DNA of 64,000 nt from Sarocladium kiliense (lineage: Eukaryota; Ascomycota; Sordariomycetes; Hypocreales; Sarocladiaceae), in NCBI GenBank assembly GCA_030734395.1, contig JAUZTG010000003.1, positions 186,001 through 250,000 on the forward strand. Direction: 5' to 3'. The notes beneath the pieces are model-generated. The model saw only the letters and a list, made by a program, of their open reading frames with translations. It did not search any database and was not told where the DNA came from. Below, piece by piece: positions 24,901-37,677 of the stretch (the stretch's first letter is position 1; each line of letters starts with the position of its first letter). Made by a program: the position numbers and the translations under genes.

Positions 24901-25705
24901 ATGCTGAAGATTTGGTCGATGGTGAGCACTTTGAAAGATTACGCTGCGCGCTGTTACAAGCCGATCACTGAAATACGTCGCTAACATCTTTCGTGTGTAG
25001 AAAAAGGAGCAGAAGGATGCGGAGAATGCAGAAGGACAGGCCGCAGGAGGCAAGAAGAAGAAGGTGACCGCAGCTCAGCTCCGGGTACAGAAAGGTTCGC
25101 TCTCACAACTCAGGTCTACTGTTTGAAACGTACCTTGGCTACAAAGACATGCTGATATCCGCTATTTATCACAGATCTCTCGGAACTCTCTCTCGGCTCG
25201 ACAATGAAGACGGAATTCCCAAACCCCGATGACATCCTCCACTTCATCCTGACGATAGAGCCGGACGAGGGCATGTACCGGACGGGCAAATTCACTTTCG
25301 ACTTCAATATCAACCAGAACTTCCCGCACGAGCCGCCAAAGGTGCAGTGCCGCGAGAAGATCTACCACCCAAACATCGACCTCGAGGGCAAGGTGTGCCT
25401 GAACATCCTGCGAGAGGACTGGAAGCCGGTGCTGAACCTGAATGCGGTTATCGTCGGATTGCAGGTAAGTCAATGTGGTCCCGAATATCTTCAGAGCTGA
25501 AGGAATGTGGCCTTGTCTGTGAACTGTCGAACTGACATATCGGTCTTCTCTCTAGTTCCTCTTCCTCGAGCCAAACGCTTCGGACCCACTGAACAAGGAG
25601 GCTGCCGAGGACCTGCGAAACAACCGCGATGGCTTCAGGCGGAACGTGAAATCGGCAATGAGTGGAGGAACAGTAAGGGGAACTTCCTACGACCGCGTCA
25701 TCTAG
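24901..25705 (+). CDS. ubc12: NEDD8-conjugating E2 enzyme
   Basis: Four exons, 24901-24921, 25001-25094, 25175-25464 and 25556-25705, encode 184 residues. The N-terminus MLKIWSMKKEQ matches the Ubc12-specific extension that docks on the NEDD8 E1. The UBC fold follows with PDEGMYRTGKF, the HPN triad (103-105) and VCLNILREDWKPVL. The catalytic Cys is C113, which receives NEDD8 and passes it to cullins. The C-terminal NKEAAEDLRNN block is also Ubc12-typical. The start is firm because the seven-residue first exon is the conserved peptide itself. Introns are 79, 80 and 91 nt. The gene lies just after the initiator tRNA cluster, but I see no functional link. Confidence 0.95.
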
Positions 25706-26725
25706 AAGGTGGATTTCTCCAAGGGCACGTCTCCATGGCAAACGTTATGAACAGCGTGGCACTGAGGGCAGAAGCGTACATGGGGCTGGAAGGACACAAG
25801 ATTCAAGCGAGCGGAGAGAATACGGCGGTTCTATAGAGGTCGAGCATGGCCCGGCGTCTGACAGGTGTTGTGCATTATCTCATTTTACGAATGTTCATAG
25901 CCACTGGGATGGAATGTATCTGCTTTTTTTGCTCTAGCAATCCGGAGTCAGAATGAGCTTATTGAATGTCAGCAAATCCCGCCTGGGGGTTCAGAGCATC
26001 ACGAGCCTTTGGGATGCAATAAGTGCAAGCGAAGAAGCACACAGCATCGCATCGCATCAATTACCGCCGTCCCAGACCGCCCAGTACGACATGTAGCGAT
26101 GAGTCTGAGAGGCAAGCTGCCGGTGATCGGATGTCGGTCAAGGCTGACTCGCGAATGGCGATTCCTCCACAGAGCCGGGGACCGGATGCAGGGTCGCCCA
26201 CTGGAGGAGCACGAGTTTAGCGGGGAGCTGGGGTGGGGAGCACGGCTTGAGTTACTCCAGTAACAGGCGAGTTCCAGCGGATGCTGGTCGCTGCTGAGAC
26301 AGGTTGCAATATACGACTGACTAAAAGAAGCCACACAAGTGGTGGACACAAAGCGACAATGCTGTGTTGTCTTTATTTTGGCGCTAATTCGCCCTTCCGC
26401 TATCCCCTCCGGTCTCTCTGCTGGGCGGCTGCTGTTCGGTGAGGCGGGCCCCTGTTCCTCGGGTCTATTGGGGGCACTGGGCCAACTGGAGCCCAGACCC
26501 AGCCCACACCTGGGCACCCACAACCCCTGCACGCAAGCACCAGCACTCACTCACTCGCCCAGTGCGTTTCTTTTCCCGCCGGCTTCGGAGCCAGTCACAC
26601 CAGGATTTTCCCCTTCCTCTTCCACCTCACCTCAGCCTGACCTGATTAAACTCTCCCACAAAAACCCTCCCAGACCAATCTCCCCTCCTTCACACACACA
26701 TACACACATCACACCCCTCCTCACA
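25706..26725. other. Intergenic region upstream of ILV5
   Basis: 1.0 kb without an independent gene. Cores of the Gcn4/CPC1 site are present (TGAGTC at 26100, TGACTC at 26145). From about 26520 the DNA is rich in CA/CT and becomes the ILV5 leader. A frame open into ILV5 from 26339 has no ATG and looks fortuitous. Confidence 0.5.
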
Positions 26726-28137
26726 ATGGCCTCCAGAACTCTGTCCAAGAGCATCCGCTCTCAATTGGCCCGCCAGGTCGCTGCTCCTCGCGTCCAGCAG
26801 CGTACCTTTGCTGCTGCCGCTCGCGGCCTCGTCCGTGCTGGTGCCGTTTCCGCATCCAAGCCTGCTCTTGCTCCTAAGCAGCAGGTCCGTGGTGTCAAGA
26901 CCATTGACTTCGCTGGCTCCAAGGAGGATGTCTACGGTAAGAAATCCTACCCTACCTCTGCTTGCCGCAATATATCATGTGGGTGGATATGTGCCGCGAG
27001 CAGAACAAACCCAAATGACAACACAATGATGGAATGAAGCTTTGCTGACCGCAAATCCATCAACAGAGCGCGCCGACTGGCCCCAGGAGAAGCTCTTGGA
27101 GTACTTCAAGAACGACACCCTGGCCCTCATCGGCTACGGCTCCCAGGGTCACGGCCAGGGCCTGAACCTCCGCGACAACGGCCTGAACGTCATCGTCGGT
27201 GTCCGGAAGAACGGCAAGTCATGGAAGGACGCCGAGCAGGACGGCTGGGTCGCTGGCAAGAACCTCTTCGATGTCGATGAGGCCATCTCCCGCGGTACCA
27301 TCGTCATGAACCTGCTCTCCGATGCCGCCCAGTCCGAGACCTGGCCCGCCATCAAGCCCCAGCTTGTTGAGGGCAAGACCCTGTACTTCTCTCACGGTTT
27401 CTCCCCCGTCTTCAAGGAGAAGACCAAGGTCGATATCCCCTCCAACATCGACGTCATCCTCTGCGCCCCCAAGGGTTCCGGCCGCACTGTCCGCAGCCTG
27501 TTCCGTGAGGGCCGTGGCATCAACTCCTCCTTCGCCGTCTTCCAGGACGTGACTGGCAAGGCCAAGGAGAAGGCCATCGCCATGGGTGTTGCCATCGGCT
27601 CCGGCTACCTCTACGAGACCACCTTTGAGAAGGAAGTCTACTCTGACCTCTACGGTGAGCGTGGCTGCCTGATGGGTGGTATCCACGGTATGTTCCTCGC
27701 CCAGTACGAGGTCCTCCGTGAGCGTGGCCACAGCCCCAGCGAGGCCTTCAACGAGACCGTTGAGGAGGCTACCCAGTCCCTGTACCCCCTGATCGGTGCC
27801 AACGGCATGGACTGGATGTTCGAGGCCTGCTCCACCACCGCCCGTCGCGGTGCCATCGACTGGACCCCCAAGTTCAAGGACGCCCTGAAGCCCGTCTTCA
27901 ACAGCCTGTACGACTCCGTCCACGACGGTACCGAGACCCAGCGCTCTCTCGACTACAACAGCCAGCCCGACTACCGTCAGCGCTACGAGGCTGAGATGGA
28001 GGAGATCCGCAACCTTGAGATCTGGCGCGCCGGCAAGGCCGTCCGGTATGTGACACCCTGTCGATTGTCGTAAATTCGTGCAATGTTCGCTAACTTGATT
28101 TCTTTGCAGTGCCCTCCGTCCCGAGAACCAAAAATAG
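26726..28137 (+). CDS. ILV5: Ketol-acid reductoisomerase, mitochondrial
   Basis: Three exons, 26726-26936, 27067-28045 and 28110-28137, give 405 residues. The enzyme converts acetolactate or acetohydroxybutyrate to the dihydroxy acids of valine, leucine and isoleucine synthesis, using NADPH and Mg2+. The first 60 residues are rich in Arg/Ala/Ser with no acidic residue, a mitochondrial presequence. The Rossmann part shows IGYGSQGHGQ, followed by the knotted helical domain with the metal-binding region (SDLYGERGCLMGG). The last intron leaves only nine residues, ALRPENQK preceded by a split Arg codon; both junctions keep the conserved frame. Codon use is strongly biased to C-ending codons, as in highly expressed genes, which also creates long antisense frames. 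Confidence 0.96.
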
Positions 28138-29069
28138 AGGCATAACACAAGGACTTGAGTGTCAGTGTGTCTTTTCCTCCATTTTGACCATCTGAATCTT
28201 GGAAACTCCCCCTCCGAAACAAGAATCAGGCCAAGGTCTGCAAACCTCATGTGTTCAAAAACTCCTTCTTCTGTACCGTAGCCTCCGCCTCTACCTACTA
28301 CCTACCTTTACCTACCATATCAAAAAGTTCCTGAAGATCCGGTTGGGATTGGGGAGTATGTGTCCCGTTGTCCTCTTTCTTTTTATACGTCTCTTTCTCG
28401 AGGAGAGAACCAAAATTGGAGAACTATGAGAAAAGAGGGAAACTTTGAAGCTATTTTACAATACCAATGGTCGTCTGTTCTTTGCCGACTCTTAAGTGTG
28501 TTCTCTGTGGTCGATCCTTCCTTGTCTTGTGTATCTGCGCCTCCGTTCGACATGTGCATAGACGCTGCCAGGAGCGTTCGTCCTACTGCCATGCTGGACC
28601 ATCAATTATCGTTGGCCGAGTGACTCTTGTTTGCCCACAGGACATGTTCAGTCGCATTATTCCCGCGACTGGGTCTTGGCGGTTTCCCACACGGGACTGG
28701 AGAATCCTCCATGTTCAAGCTACGCGGAGAGATCATGCCGCATGCTTACCGTCAGCAGGATAGGCATCAAGCTGTAGTCTGCTAAACAATGCACTGCGAT
28801 GTAGTATTTTTGACTGTCATACTGTGACTCTTGACGAGCACGTGCTCGGGTAATCCGTCCGCCTTTTCGGCGTTATTCGCTTCGCCAAGGAAGGCGGCTC
28901 CGGCGATGTCGGCGCTGGACACGACATCCGCGCTCCGGGACTTTTGGAGAAGCAGCGGCGGCGGGACTATAACAATCTTCACTCACCTCTCACTCACCAC
29001 TCTCACCACCCACACAACCAAACCTCATACCACTTCATAGCCTTCAAAAGCCAGGACGCTGCACCCAAA
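28138..29069. other. Intergenic region before the PLP enzyme
   Basis: 930 bp with no gene seen. It includes a 14-bp CACGTG palindrome (28835-28848) and a TGACTC core (28825-28830) shortly upstream of the next gene. Confidence 0.5.
28835..28848. promoter_or_regulatory. Palindromic E-box, possible bHLH site
   Basis: CGAGCACGTGCTCG is a perfect 14-bp palindrome centred on CACGTG, 222 bp upstream of the PLP enzyme start. CACGTG is the core for fungal bHLH factors such as Cbf1 and Pho4 homologues. Binding is inferred. Confidence 0.5.
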
Positions 29070-30264
29070 ATGGCCGACATCTCAACCTGCCTACCCCTCA
29101 CCCGCTCCTCCGTCGTCGACGCCCGAGCCCTCATCTCCTCCCACATCCATCTCACTCCCGTCCTCACCAACACCACCCTCTCCACCCTCGCTTCTACACC
29201 TCGAAATGTCGATGATCTGAAAGGCACGAGGTGGGAGGGTAGGACACCTGCGAAGCCAAAGGTCAGACTGTGGTTCAAATGTGAGAATCTGCAGAGGATC
29301 GGGGCTTTTAAACCCAGGGGTGCGTTCCATGCTGTGGCGAGGTTGAAAAAGGAGCCTGGTTGGATTGAAGGAGGAGGCATGGAGAAGGGTGTTGTGACGC
29401 ATAGCTCTGGTAAGTCACGTCTTTCGGATAGCCATGAGAGAAAATGTGTATACTGATATAAGCTGCGGCTGAATAGGCAACTTCGCCCAAGCCCTCTCCC
29501 TCGCCGCCAAAGAATCCAACATCCCCGCCCACATCGTCATGCCCTCCATCTCCAACCCCCTTAAGATTGCTGCTACCCGCTCCTACGGCGCCAACCTCAT
29601 CTTCTCCGGCTCCACCTCCCCCGAGCGCGACGCAGCCGCCAAGAAAGTCATCGAAGAGACAGGAGCACGCTTCGTCTCTTCTTATGACCACCCGGATATC
29701 ATTCTGGGCCAGGGAACGATGGGTTTGGAGATGCAAGAGCAGGTGGAGGAGACGTTGGGGAAGAGTGGTAAGGGACTGAATGGGATCATTGCCCCTTGTG
29801 GAGGAGGTGGTATGCTCTCTGGTATAGCCCTCAGCGCCGAGAACACAGGTCTCAAGATCTTCGGCGCTGAACCTATTCACGAGGGCGCTGATGACGCCAA
29901 GCGCGGGTACTACTCCAACGAACGCATCCCAGCCGTATCCTCCCTTACCATCGCCGACGGCCTCCGCACCCCGCTCGGTGCACACACCTGGTCTATCATC
30001 CGACAAGATCGAGGACTGGTGCATGGGATGTATAGCGTGACGGAGGAGGAGATCCTAGAGACGATGAGGCTGGTGTTTGAGAGAATGAAGATGGTCGTGG
30101 AGCCGAGTGCGTGCGTGGCGCTGGCGGCGGTGTTGTTCGATGAGGATCTGAGGGAGAAGTTGGAGAAGGAGGGCGGAGAGGAGGGGTGGGAGTTGGGGGT
30201 TGTGTTTAGTGGCGGAAATGTTGGCGTTGAGAAGGTTGCTGAGTTGTTTGGAAACAAGAATTGA
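29070..30264 (+). CDS. Serine/threonine dehydratase or serine racemase family PLP enzyme
   Basis: Two exons, 29070-29409 and 29477-30264, split inside the SSGN motif by a 67-nt intron, encode 375 residues. This is a fold-type II PLP enzyme. Lys81 in GAFKPRGAF forms the Schiff base, SSGN (112-115) contacts substrate and CGGGGMLSG binds the phosphate. The single catalytic domain without a C-terminal regulatory ACT domain fits serine racemase, threo-3-hydroxyaspartate dehydratase (SRY1) or catabolic dehydratase rather than the biosynthetic threonine deaminase ILV1. Those activities cannot be told apart here. The C-terminus ends with SGGNVGVEKVAELF, as in relatives. A CACGTG palindrome sits upstream. 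The gene is convergent with the MFS transporter. Confidence 0.9.
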
Positions 30265-30526
30265 GAATGAGAGGAGAGGATGAAGATGATACACTGCATA
30301 GCTGAGCGAGCAACTCTGTATAGGTCAACATGCTGACTACAAATATAACACAAGGCATGAACACATCCACGCTGTTGGATTGTACAACTTGTGAAAGGCG
30401 CAGACATGATTGAAGTCATAGGCGAAGTGCTCCAATGCGAGATATAAGTTAATCGCTATGCTCAATGTACCCAATATGCAAGTTTATGCAAATGTATAAT
30501 CCTCCGCGTCGAATCATCCCAATTCC

Positions 30527-32437
30527 TCAATTCATATTCTTCAGCGCCTCGTCCATCGCCGCTCTCCACTTCTGCGCATTCCTGCTGATAAGCCAGATGC
30601 CCAAGAACCCGAGCAGCGAGCAAAAAACACACAGCGTCGTCATCACGTAGCCCACTCCCACAGCCTCGATCCATGGCGCAGCAACTATGGTACCAATGCA
30701 GCTGAGGATGTTGCGAACGAAGTTGTTGACAGCGACTCCGGAGGAGCTGCGCTTGCGGACGAATTCGGTGAGCATAGTTGTGCCGAGGGTCTGGGACCAA
30801 AGATCAGTTTCACTAGTACTCATTTACAGGATGATACCCAAACAGGACACAAATGGGAGGAGGGAGAGTGTCGGATGGACTTACAAAGTGAAGCATTGAG
30901 GATGTCCCAAAAACGAAGAGAGCGCTGATAGGCACCATGAACTGCACTCCGTAATACATCGACCATCCAAACCACAGCAGCGACAGCGGGTACACCGTAT
31001 TTGCAATCCACGCATTCTCTTTCATCCGGTCCTCCGGCAAATAGATGAGTCTCCCATGCTCATCATACCTCTCCGCCTTCCGTGCTTCTCTAGCCATGAT
31101 CTTGTCTATCCAGCGACCGCCAAAGATAGATGCAATAAAGTAGCCCAGTCCGGACGCGATATATGTTAGTCCCACGGTGATTTGGTCGAAATTATAAGGA
31201 GGGCGAGAGAACCCGTGTTGAATGGCGATGTTGAGGACGAAGAGAGAACTGAAGGCGATGGCGGCGATGAGGACTGTGAGGACAACAGGTGGGAAGCGCA
31301 GGAGGAGGAGAACGCTCAGCGGTTCGATGAGGTAGTGGTAAACGGACGTTGCGAACTTCTTGCTCTTCATCTTGGCGGACTCTCTAGTAGACATGCGTGT
31401 AAGCTCTTGGGTCATGGCAGGTTCGCTCTTTCTGGCCAGCGTCTCTGGCAACAGGAAGAAGAGCATCACGATGATGACAACACCGTAGATGGCTAGAAAC
31501 CACATAGTTGACCGCCAACCCAAATGCTGGGTTAGAACGCCACCAACGATAGGGGCAATCAGTGGCCCAAGCAACGGCCCCAAGTAAAAGATACTCATAG
31601 CGCGGCCTCGCTCTTGAGACTCCCAGATATCGGCGATAGTGCCGGCGCCGACAACCTGCACACTGGCTGAGGCGCCACCAGCTAAAAGACGACAGACGAT
31701 GAGCATGGGTGCACTAACACTGACGGCACAGAGGATGGAGAAGATAATAAAGAAGGTGAAGGATATGAGATAGATGCTGCGGCGACCAAATTGCTCGGAG
31801 AAGGCTGACCACCAGATGGGGAAGATGGACATGGAGAGCATGTACAAGGCGACAGACATGTTGATAATGGCTTCGGAGGTATCAAGCTCCCTGGCCAAGG
31901 CACCAAGAGCCGCTGCGTAGGTATGTTAGTTAAGTTCCATAGCGGATCCTGAGATGGCTCGGATCGAAAAGCCATCCAGTGCTAAAGGTAACGCGTACGG
32001 TAGAAGATGGATGATCCCATGGGTGCTCCAGCGGTGGCCGCCGCGATTGTGGCTGTAATGCCCCATTTCGTGGAATTGCGGTAGTCATAGGGACGATCAA
32101 CCTCAGGGACAATCGAGAAGCGGCCAAAGAGCCCACGCCGCTTACAGCGCGGAACAATGGACAGAGGACGCGACCGTGTAGATGACGCCCTTGATTGAGC
32201 GCGAGACTGAGCATTGTGAATGGAAGCTAGCTCATCGCAAGTCTTTCCTGAAGGTTCACCAGCAGTGCTGGCACCGATGACTTCAATGTCGTCGTGGTCT
32301 CGGGCGGCATCCTTGTCTTGGTCGAACCTCGGGTCCGAAGCGACGGTTGTGTCCGAGTGTACAGAGAGGGGACGCTCAATGTCGGCAGAGGGACGTTGGC
32401 CATGGACCTTTTCGGGGTCCAAGTCGTCTGCAGCCAT
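30527..32437 (-). CDS. MFS transporter, DHA1 drug/polyamine:H+ antiporter type
   Basis: Three exons on the minus strand, 31999-32437, 30885-31912 and 30527-30790, give 576 residues. About 115 hydrophilic N-terminal residues precede 12 predicted membrane spans. Motif A reads EQFGRRSIYL between spans 2 and 3, and the DHA1 antiporter-type motif C region reads GPLLGPLIAPIVGG. The long central loop and the segment SSSGVAVNNFVRNILSC resemble the QDR/TPO-like branch that expels drugs, polyamines or organic acids. Introns are 86 nt (perfect AACTAAC branch, joining TTC TAC C to CG GCT) and 94 nt. The substrate is not predictable from sequence. The 1.5-kb region upstream is shared with the divergent PRO2 gene. 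Confidence 0.9.
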
Positions 32438-33928
32438 GGTGAAGCCTTGCTGATGGAAAGTCCAATTCCAGCCTTTTTCACACGCAAGAGAGCGTGAACG
32501 TAGAGTTGGGTCGGAAATTCTGAATCGAGGTTACAGCCAAAGCCTGGGAGGGAAGTCGGCGTCCCAGCGATAGCATCTCGCCACTTGTTCAAGGGGCCGT
32601 GATGGAACTGTCAAGTAATAAAGGAACAAGACTTTTTCTTCGAACACGCTTGTGTCGGAGAGTGCAAAGAGGAAGTAAAAATGGCCCAGTCCAGCCCTAT
32701 CAGAAGATCTGCGGTGGTGAAGGGTGCAGAAGTTCCATGCCTGCAGCCGATTCAAGTGAAGTAAGTGTTTCGCGACCTTTTGGCGCTCGCAATGACCAGG
32801 GTGTGCTACGCAAGTGCCCCGTCTCGTCTCCCCGGGTTCTCTTTTAGTGGGCAGGGCCAAGGCTGGATTTATAGGAGAGTGGTGAGGGAGGGCGGCCGGC
32901 CGGAATCATGCTTCCTGGACTCGGCTCCAATGATCGGAGGACATGCCGGAAATACGGCGGTGGAGAAGATGATCCCCCCAGGTTTCTTTGGTGTGTGCGC
33001 CTGTGTATCTGGTAGGCTTGTTGCTATGGGGGAGACACCCTTATCTCGAGCAGGAATGGTCTGGCACGGGGTAGAGGCCCTTGAAGCGAATTGCAGTCAT
33101 TTGGTCGCAACAAGCGTGCCCGAGGTCGGGGAGCGTGCATGTCGTGCATGTCGAGCGTGCGGTAGCCTTTGTAAGCACCAGCCGAACTGAGAGGCGAGCG
33201 CGAGGCCAGGCAGTGGAGCCACTGTGTTGTCGGAACGGTTCCTCGGCACGCAGCGATGTCGGCGCGAGAGACGGCGACAGCTGAGCTCGGTGGGACAGGC
33301 AAGAAGTGAAGATTTATGACGATGGGATTGTGGTTGATGGTTCGGATGGAAGAGAATGGGCTTGATGGGCGATGCTGGAAGGGAAACGGTCTTGGAGAGG
33401 CAGGCAGGCAGCTCACGTGAGACAGACGACGTTACACAGGCGGCTTCCCGGCTCGGAGCGTGTTCCGCCCGCTGAAGAAGCAACTACAGGGTCGAAGCAC
33501 AGGGTCTTCAGGGTCACGTCACAGTGGGGGGTTGCCCAGAACATGTAGTAGACCGTCACTTCTTACGACATTCACTGAAGATGAGAATTGAATTCCGTTG
33601 ATGTAGATCTTGGCACAGAAAATACAGAACGCCACAGGGTAGCCAGCTAACCGACTAATTGGCTCCTCGCTGGCTACATGACTCTCCCACTACAGCCTTT
33701 GCTGCATGCAAGTGGCCACACAGACGTCATGCTGGATTTTTACAGCGCCAATCCCCCACCAGCGTCACTCACCCCACTATCCACCATCCTCTGTCCAACC
33801 GCCGTAGTTTGCCAATGACTCTGCATACAATTCTTCAGCCCTGCATCCCAATCCCCTCAATCTCAAACTCTTAAAACACCTCAATTGATTTTTCCTATAC
33901 CCCCAAAACTTGTTTCCATTTACCAGCC
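32438..33928. other. Divergent region between MFS and PRO2 genes
   Basis: 1.5 kb with no convincing gene. It contains a 9-bp inverted repeat (33639-33647 with 33669-33677) and two ATGACTCT elements (33678 and 33815) in the PRO2 promoter or leader. Confidence 0.5.
33639..33677. repeat. Inverted repeat upstream of PRO2
   Basis: GTAGCCAGC at 33639-33647 is the exact reverse complement of GCTGGCTAC at 33669-33677, with 21 nt between. It could form a hairpin or bind a dimer 250-290 bp upstream of the start codon. Confidence 0.6.
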
Positions 33929-35316
33929 ATGTCTCTCACAAACGCCTCCCCCGAGGCCGCTGCCGCCGAGGCAAAGACCGCATCCTTCTCGCTCGCTACC
34001 CTCCCCACCTCAGCCCGCAACGACGCTCTACAGACGATTCACGATGCGCTCGCAGCCAGCAAGGACGAGATTCTTGCTGCCAACGCAAAAGATCTTGAGT
34101 TGGCGCAGCAGGCTGCCAAGGACGGGTCGCTGAGCCAGGCGCTGGTCTCGCGACTGGATCTGGGGAAGAAGGGCAAGTGGGATGATATGCTCAAGGGCAT
34201 TCTTGATGTCAAGGGTCTGCCTGATCCGAGTAAGTACATGGTAACTCAACTCAACTAAACTACGAGTGCTGATGCAAGACAGTCGGCAAACTTCAGATGA
34301 AGACCCAGCTCGACGACGACCTCATCCTCGAGCGTGTCTCCTCCCCCATCGGCGTCCTCCTCATCATCTTCGAAGCCCGCCCCGAGGTCATCGCCAACAT
34401 CGCCAGTCTCGCCATCAAGTCCGGCAACGCAGCCATCCTCAAGGGCGGCAAGGAATCCACCGAGTCCTTCGTTGCCATTTCTAAAGTCATCTCCTCCGCT
34501 CTCGACAAGACTCAAGTCCCCAACGCAGCCATCCAACTTGTCACCACCCGCGACGCCATCTCCTCCCTCCTCTCACAAGACAAGTCCATCGACCTCGTCA
34601 TCCCTCGTGGCTCTAACGAACTTGTTCGCCATATCAAGGAGAACACCAAGATCCCTGTCATGGGCCACGCCGACGGCCTTTGCGCAATCTACCTCGCCGC
34701 CTCAGCAGACAAGGACAAAGCCGTCAAGGCCATCGTCGACGCAAAGACAGACTACCCCGCCGCCTGCAACGCCCTTGAGACGCTCCTCGTCCAAGAATCC
34801 GCTCTTTCCACCCTCTTCCCAGCCGTCGCCTCGGGTCTCGCAGCAAAGGGCGTGACGCTCCACTGCGACGAACCCAGCAAAGCCGCCCTCCCCTCCCTGA
34901 ACCTCTCCCCCGCCCCCGTCGCCGCCACTCCCGCCGACTACACCACCGAGTTCCTCTCCCTCGACGTAGCAGTCAAGACGGTCCCCTCCCTCCAGGACGC
35001 AATCAACCACATCAACCACCACTCCTCCGGCCACACCGACTGCATCATGACCTCCGACCCAGCCGAAGCCGAGCGTTTCATGAGCGAGATCGACTCCGCG
35101 GGCGTCTACTGGAATGCGTCCACTCGTTTCGCAGACGGCATGCGCTATGGATTCGGTACGGAGGTCGGTATCAGCACCAACAAGATTCACGCGCGTGGAC
35201 CCGTTGGTCTGGAGGGCTTGACGATCTACAAGTACAAGCTCCGTGGAAACTACCAGGCTGCATCCGATTACGGCTCTGGCGAGGGTCAAAGGCAGTACAA
35301 GCACATCAGCATGTAG
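33929..35316 (+). CDS. PRO2: Gamma-glutamyl phosphate reductase (proline synthesis)
   Basis: Two exons, 33929-34229 and 34283-35316, with a 53-nt intron give 444 residues. The enzyme reduces gamma-glutamyl phosphate with NADPH to glutamate semialdehyde, the second step of proline synthesis. It is an aldehyde dehydrogenase-fold protein. GVLLIIFEARPEV and SGNAAILKGGKE form the cofactor region, the catalytic Cys lies in YPAACNALETLL, and the end carries WNASTRFADGMRYGFGTEVG with GPVGLEGLTIYKY. All are PRO2 signatures. Length matches stand-alone fungal PRO2; unlike plant P5CS there is no kinase domain. The intron junction restores DP-IGKLQ. Confidence 0.96.
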
Positions 35317-35687
35317 GTTGAGTGGGATTTTAGCAAGATGGAAAGCGATTTCAACAAGGTAAAACAGAGTACATAAGCCAGTGCGGCACTCTACAATATG
35401 AAGAAAATTGGTGTTTTTGATGGGCAACACGGTCTGCTTCTCCTTGTGCATTCACCCTCGATCATCACGTCTGCAAGAACTTGCTTCATCAAAGTACTTG
35501 ATTCTCATCTCGTGCTCTCATATCTCCAAAGCAAAACCCTGACCCATGTCGATACACCCTGTCTACCGATTCAGTAGTCCCTTTCAAAAGAAGACAAAAC
35601 AATCCTGTCAGTTGTACAAGGTGGCCATTCATTCCTTCTCCCCAAAATATCCTCCTCTTGACAAGCTAGACTTTTTGATCCCCTCTT
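35317..35687. other. Short convergent intergenic region PRO2/RFA1
   Basis: 370 bp between two converging stop codons. Only 3' flanks are seen. Confidence 0.5.
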
Positions 35688-37677
35688 TTACTCATTGATG
35701 TTGTATTGCTTGATCAGCTCAGCCAACTTGTTGCCCTCAGACTTGAAGTCGATGGGGGCTGCCGACATGACTTGGTACCGAACCCTATACCATATGTTAG
35801 TAATGACACCAAATTGAATACGCTCGTGTCGGAAGAGTTAACATACCTCTCCGTATCGCCAAACTTGTCCATCTTCGCCTTGCACCTGAAGTTCAACTTC
35901 TTGCAGTTGACTTGCTCGAACACAGCCGCAACCTTCGCCTCATCCTGCTCCCGCAGCTCCATCAGCTCATTCGCCGTCATGCCGACAATCGTACGGCCAG
36001 TGTCGTCGAAGCAGCTCAACCACTGGTGACTCGTGTGATCCGCAACGTTGACAGACATGATGTAGCGGTATTCGGGCTTATCCTGCGACTTCTGGCATTT
36101 CTCGCACATCCACGTGCCATCGCCCACTTGGGTGACCTTCTTGTTGCAGTTCGGGCTGTTGCAAGCTGGGTAGCAGAAGTTGTCTTGCTTGGTAAAGACG
36201 ATAGTAGCTTTGATGGAGTAGTAAGCATCGCCTTCCATACCCAGGTTCTCCTCCTTGACTTGAGAGATGGTCTTCATCTCGTCCTTGCGGCCTGTCGCGC
36301 CAGCTAGGCTAGACATGTTCTGGTGGGTGGCGAAGTTGCCGTTGCGACCGGCTGAGTCGTACCAGCCCTTCAGCCTGTGTGAGTCGGGGATATCCGGGTT
36401 CACGGACATAGTGCCTGAAGACAGAAGACTGAGGCTCTTGCCGCCAAAGTCTGAGACCTTGGTGCCCTTGAATGCAATCACTGACTCCTCCTGTGCCTCA
36501 AAGTTACCCGCTGTCTTGCCCCAGATGGTGACACGGATTGAGAAGCCGGTGTCATCGACGACGGTCAGGTCACGCTTCTGGAAGGGCTTGCCACTGTTCT
36601 TGGAGACGATCTCGTTAATTTCACCGACCTCCTTGAGCACGCCAATGACATCCACAACATTGTCCTTCTCGACTCCTTGAAGGTCCTGGATGCTACAGAA
36701 GTTGAAGCGGACTTGTGGTACGTTGGTCTGATCTTCGGCTTTCTCAATGACGGTGTCACGCTCGAAGGCAAGCTCGTAGTCGTTTGGTAGGTTTGAGAAC
36801 TGCTTCTTTGCCAGCGACACACGGCATGGCGTTGAGATGTAGTAGACTTGGCCTTCCTGTAGAAGATCGTAGAAGGCGTCACACTGATCATTGAAACCAG
36901 TGGCCTTGATCTCACCAGTCTCGTCGAGCAGGTTCACGCTGAACAGCTTGCCTTCGCCAGTAGCCTTGTGCCATGTCTTGATGTCGGATTTGGATGTGAC
37001 GCGAGCCTTGATGGTCCACTTGTGTGCGAAGGGAGAGAGACCCTCGATCGGGTAGATGTTGTTGCCGGCGTGGGTGGCGGCAGGTCTTGAAGCAACAGCC
37101 TGTGGCTGGGGCTTAGTCTCTTCCTTCTTGGCACCGTAAAAGTCGTTTCCTGAGATGGAGGTGTCTGCTGCCGGCCTTGACTCGACAGCGGTTGGCTCGC
37201 CGATCTTCTCGTGAATGCCTAATGACTCGATGACCTCGAGGTCGAGGAGGACGAGAATGCTGCTCAGGGTCAGTGTCTGTGCGGTAGTGGACAGCAAAAT
37301 CATGCACAGGTCTACTCACTTCTTGCCCTTGTGGTTGTTGGGTGTGTACTGCTTGAGGCGGACGATGCATCCACGGACAAGCTTGCCCTCGTGAACGACG
37401 TGGTTGGCCTGGAGGGCGAGCATAGTCTGAACGTAGTGAGTGCCATCACTCAGGACAAGACGATAACGCTCATCGCCCGCTGGGTTTGGCGCCATCTGCT
37501 TGAGCTGAAGACATTGTAGGACGGGAACGGGAAACAGCTTAGCAGCCTTGTCGGGGTCGTTGAAGATCACGCTATAGAAACGGTCAGAACGGCGAGAACG
37601 CGAAACAGGTATGAACAGGAAGAACAGCGGGGTACATACTCAAGGGACCCGTTGGACAGTTGTGAAGCGACATCCAT
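35688..37677 (-). CDS. RFA1: Replication protein A large subunit (RPA70)
   Basis: Four exons on the minus strand, 37640-37677, 37320-37571, 35847-37259 and 35688-35784, give 599 residues. It is the main single-strand DNA-binding subunit of RPA in replication, repair and checkpoint signalling. In order: an N-terminal OB-fold for protein contacts (about 1-110), a linker rich in Pro/Ala/Lys, DBD-A starting at YPIEGLSPFAHKWTIKARV, DBD-B with RDLTVVDDTGFSIRVTIWG, and DBD-C containing a four-Cys zinc motif (CYPAC, CNKK, WMCEKC). It ends ELIKQYNINE. Introns are 68, 60 and 62 nt with TTCTGAC or TTACTAAC branch sites. An MCB element lies 120 bp upstream, in line with S-phase expression. Confidence 0.96.
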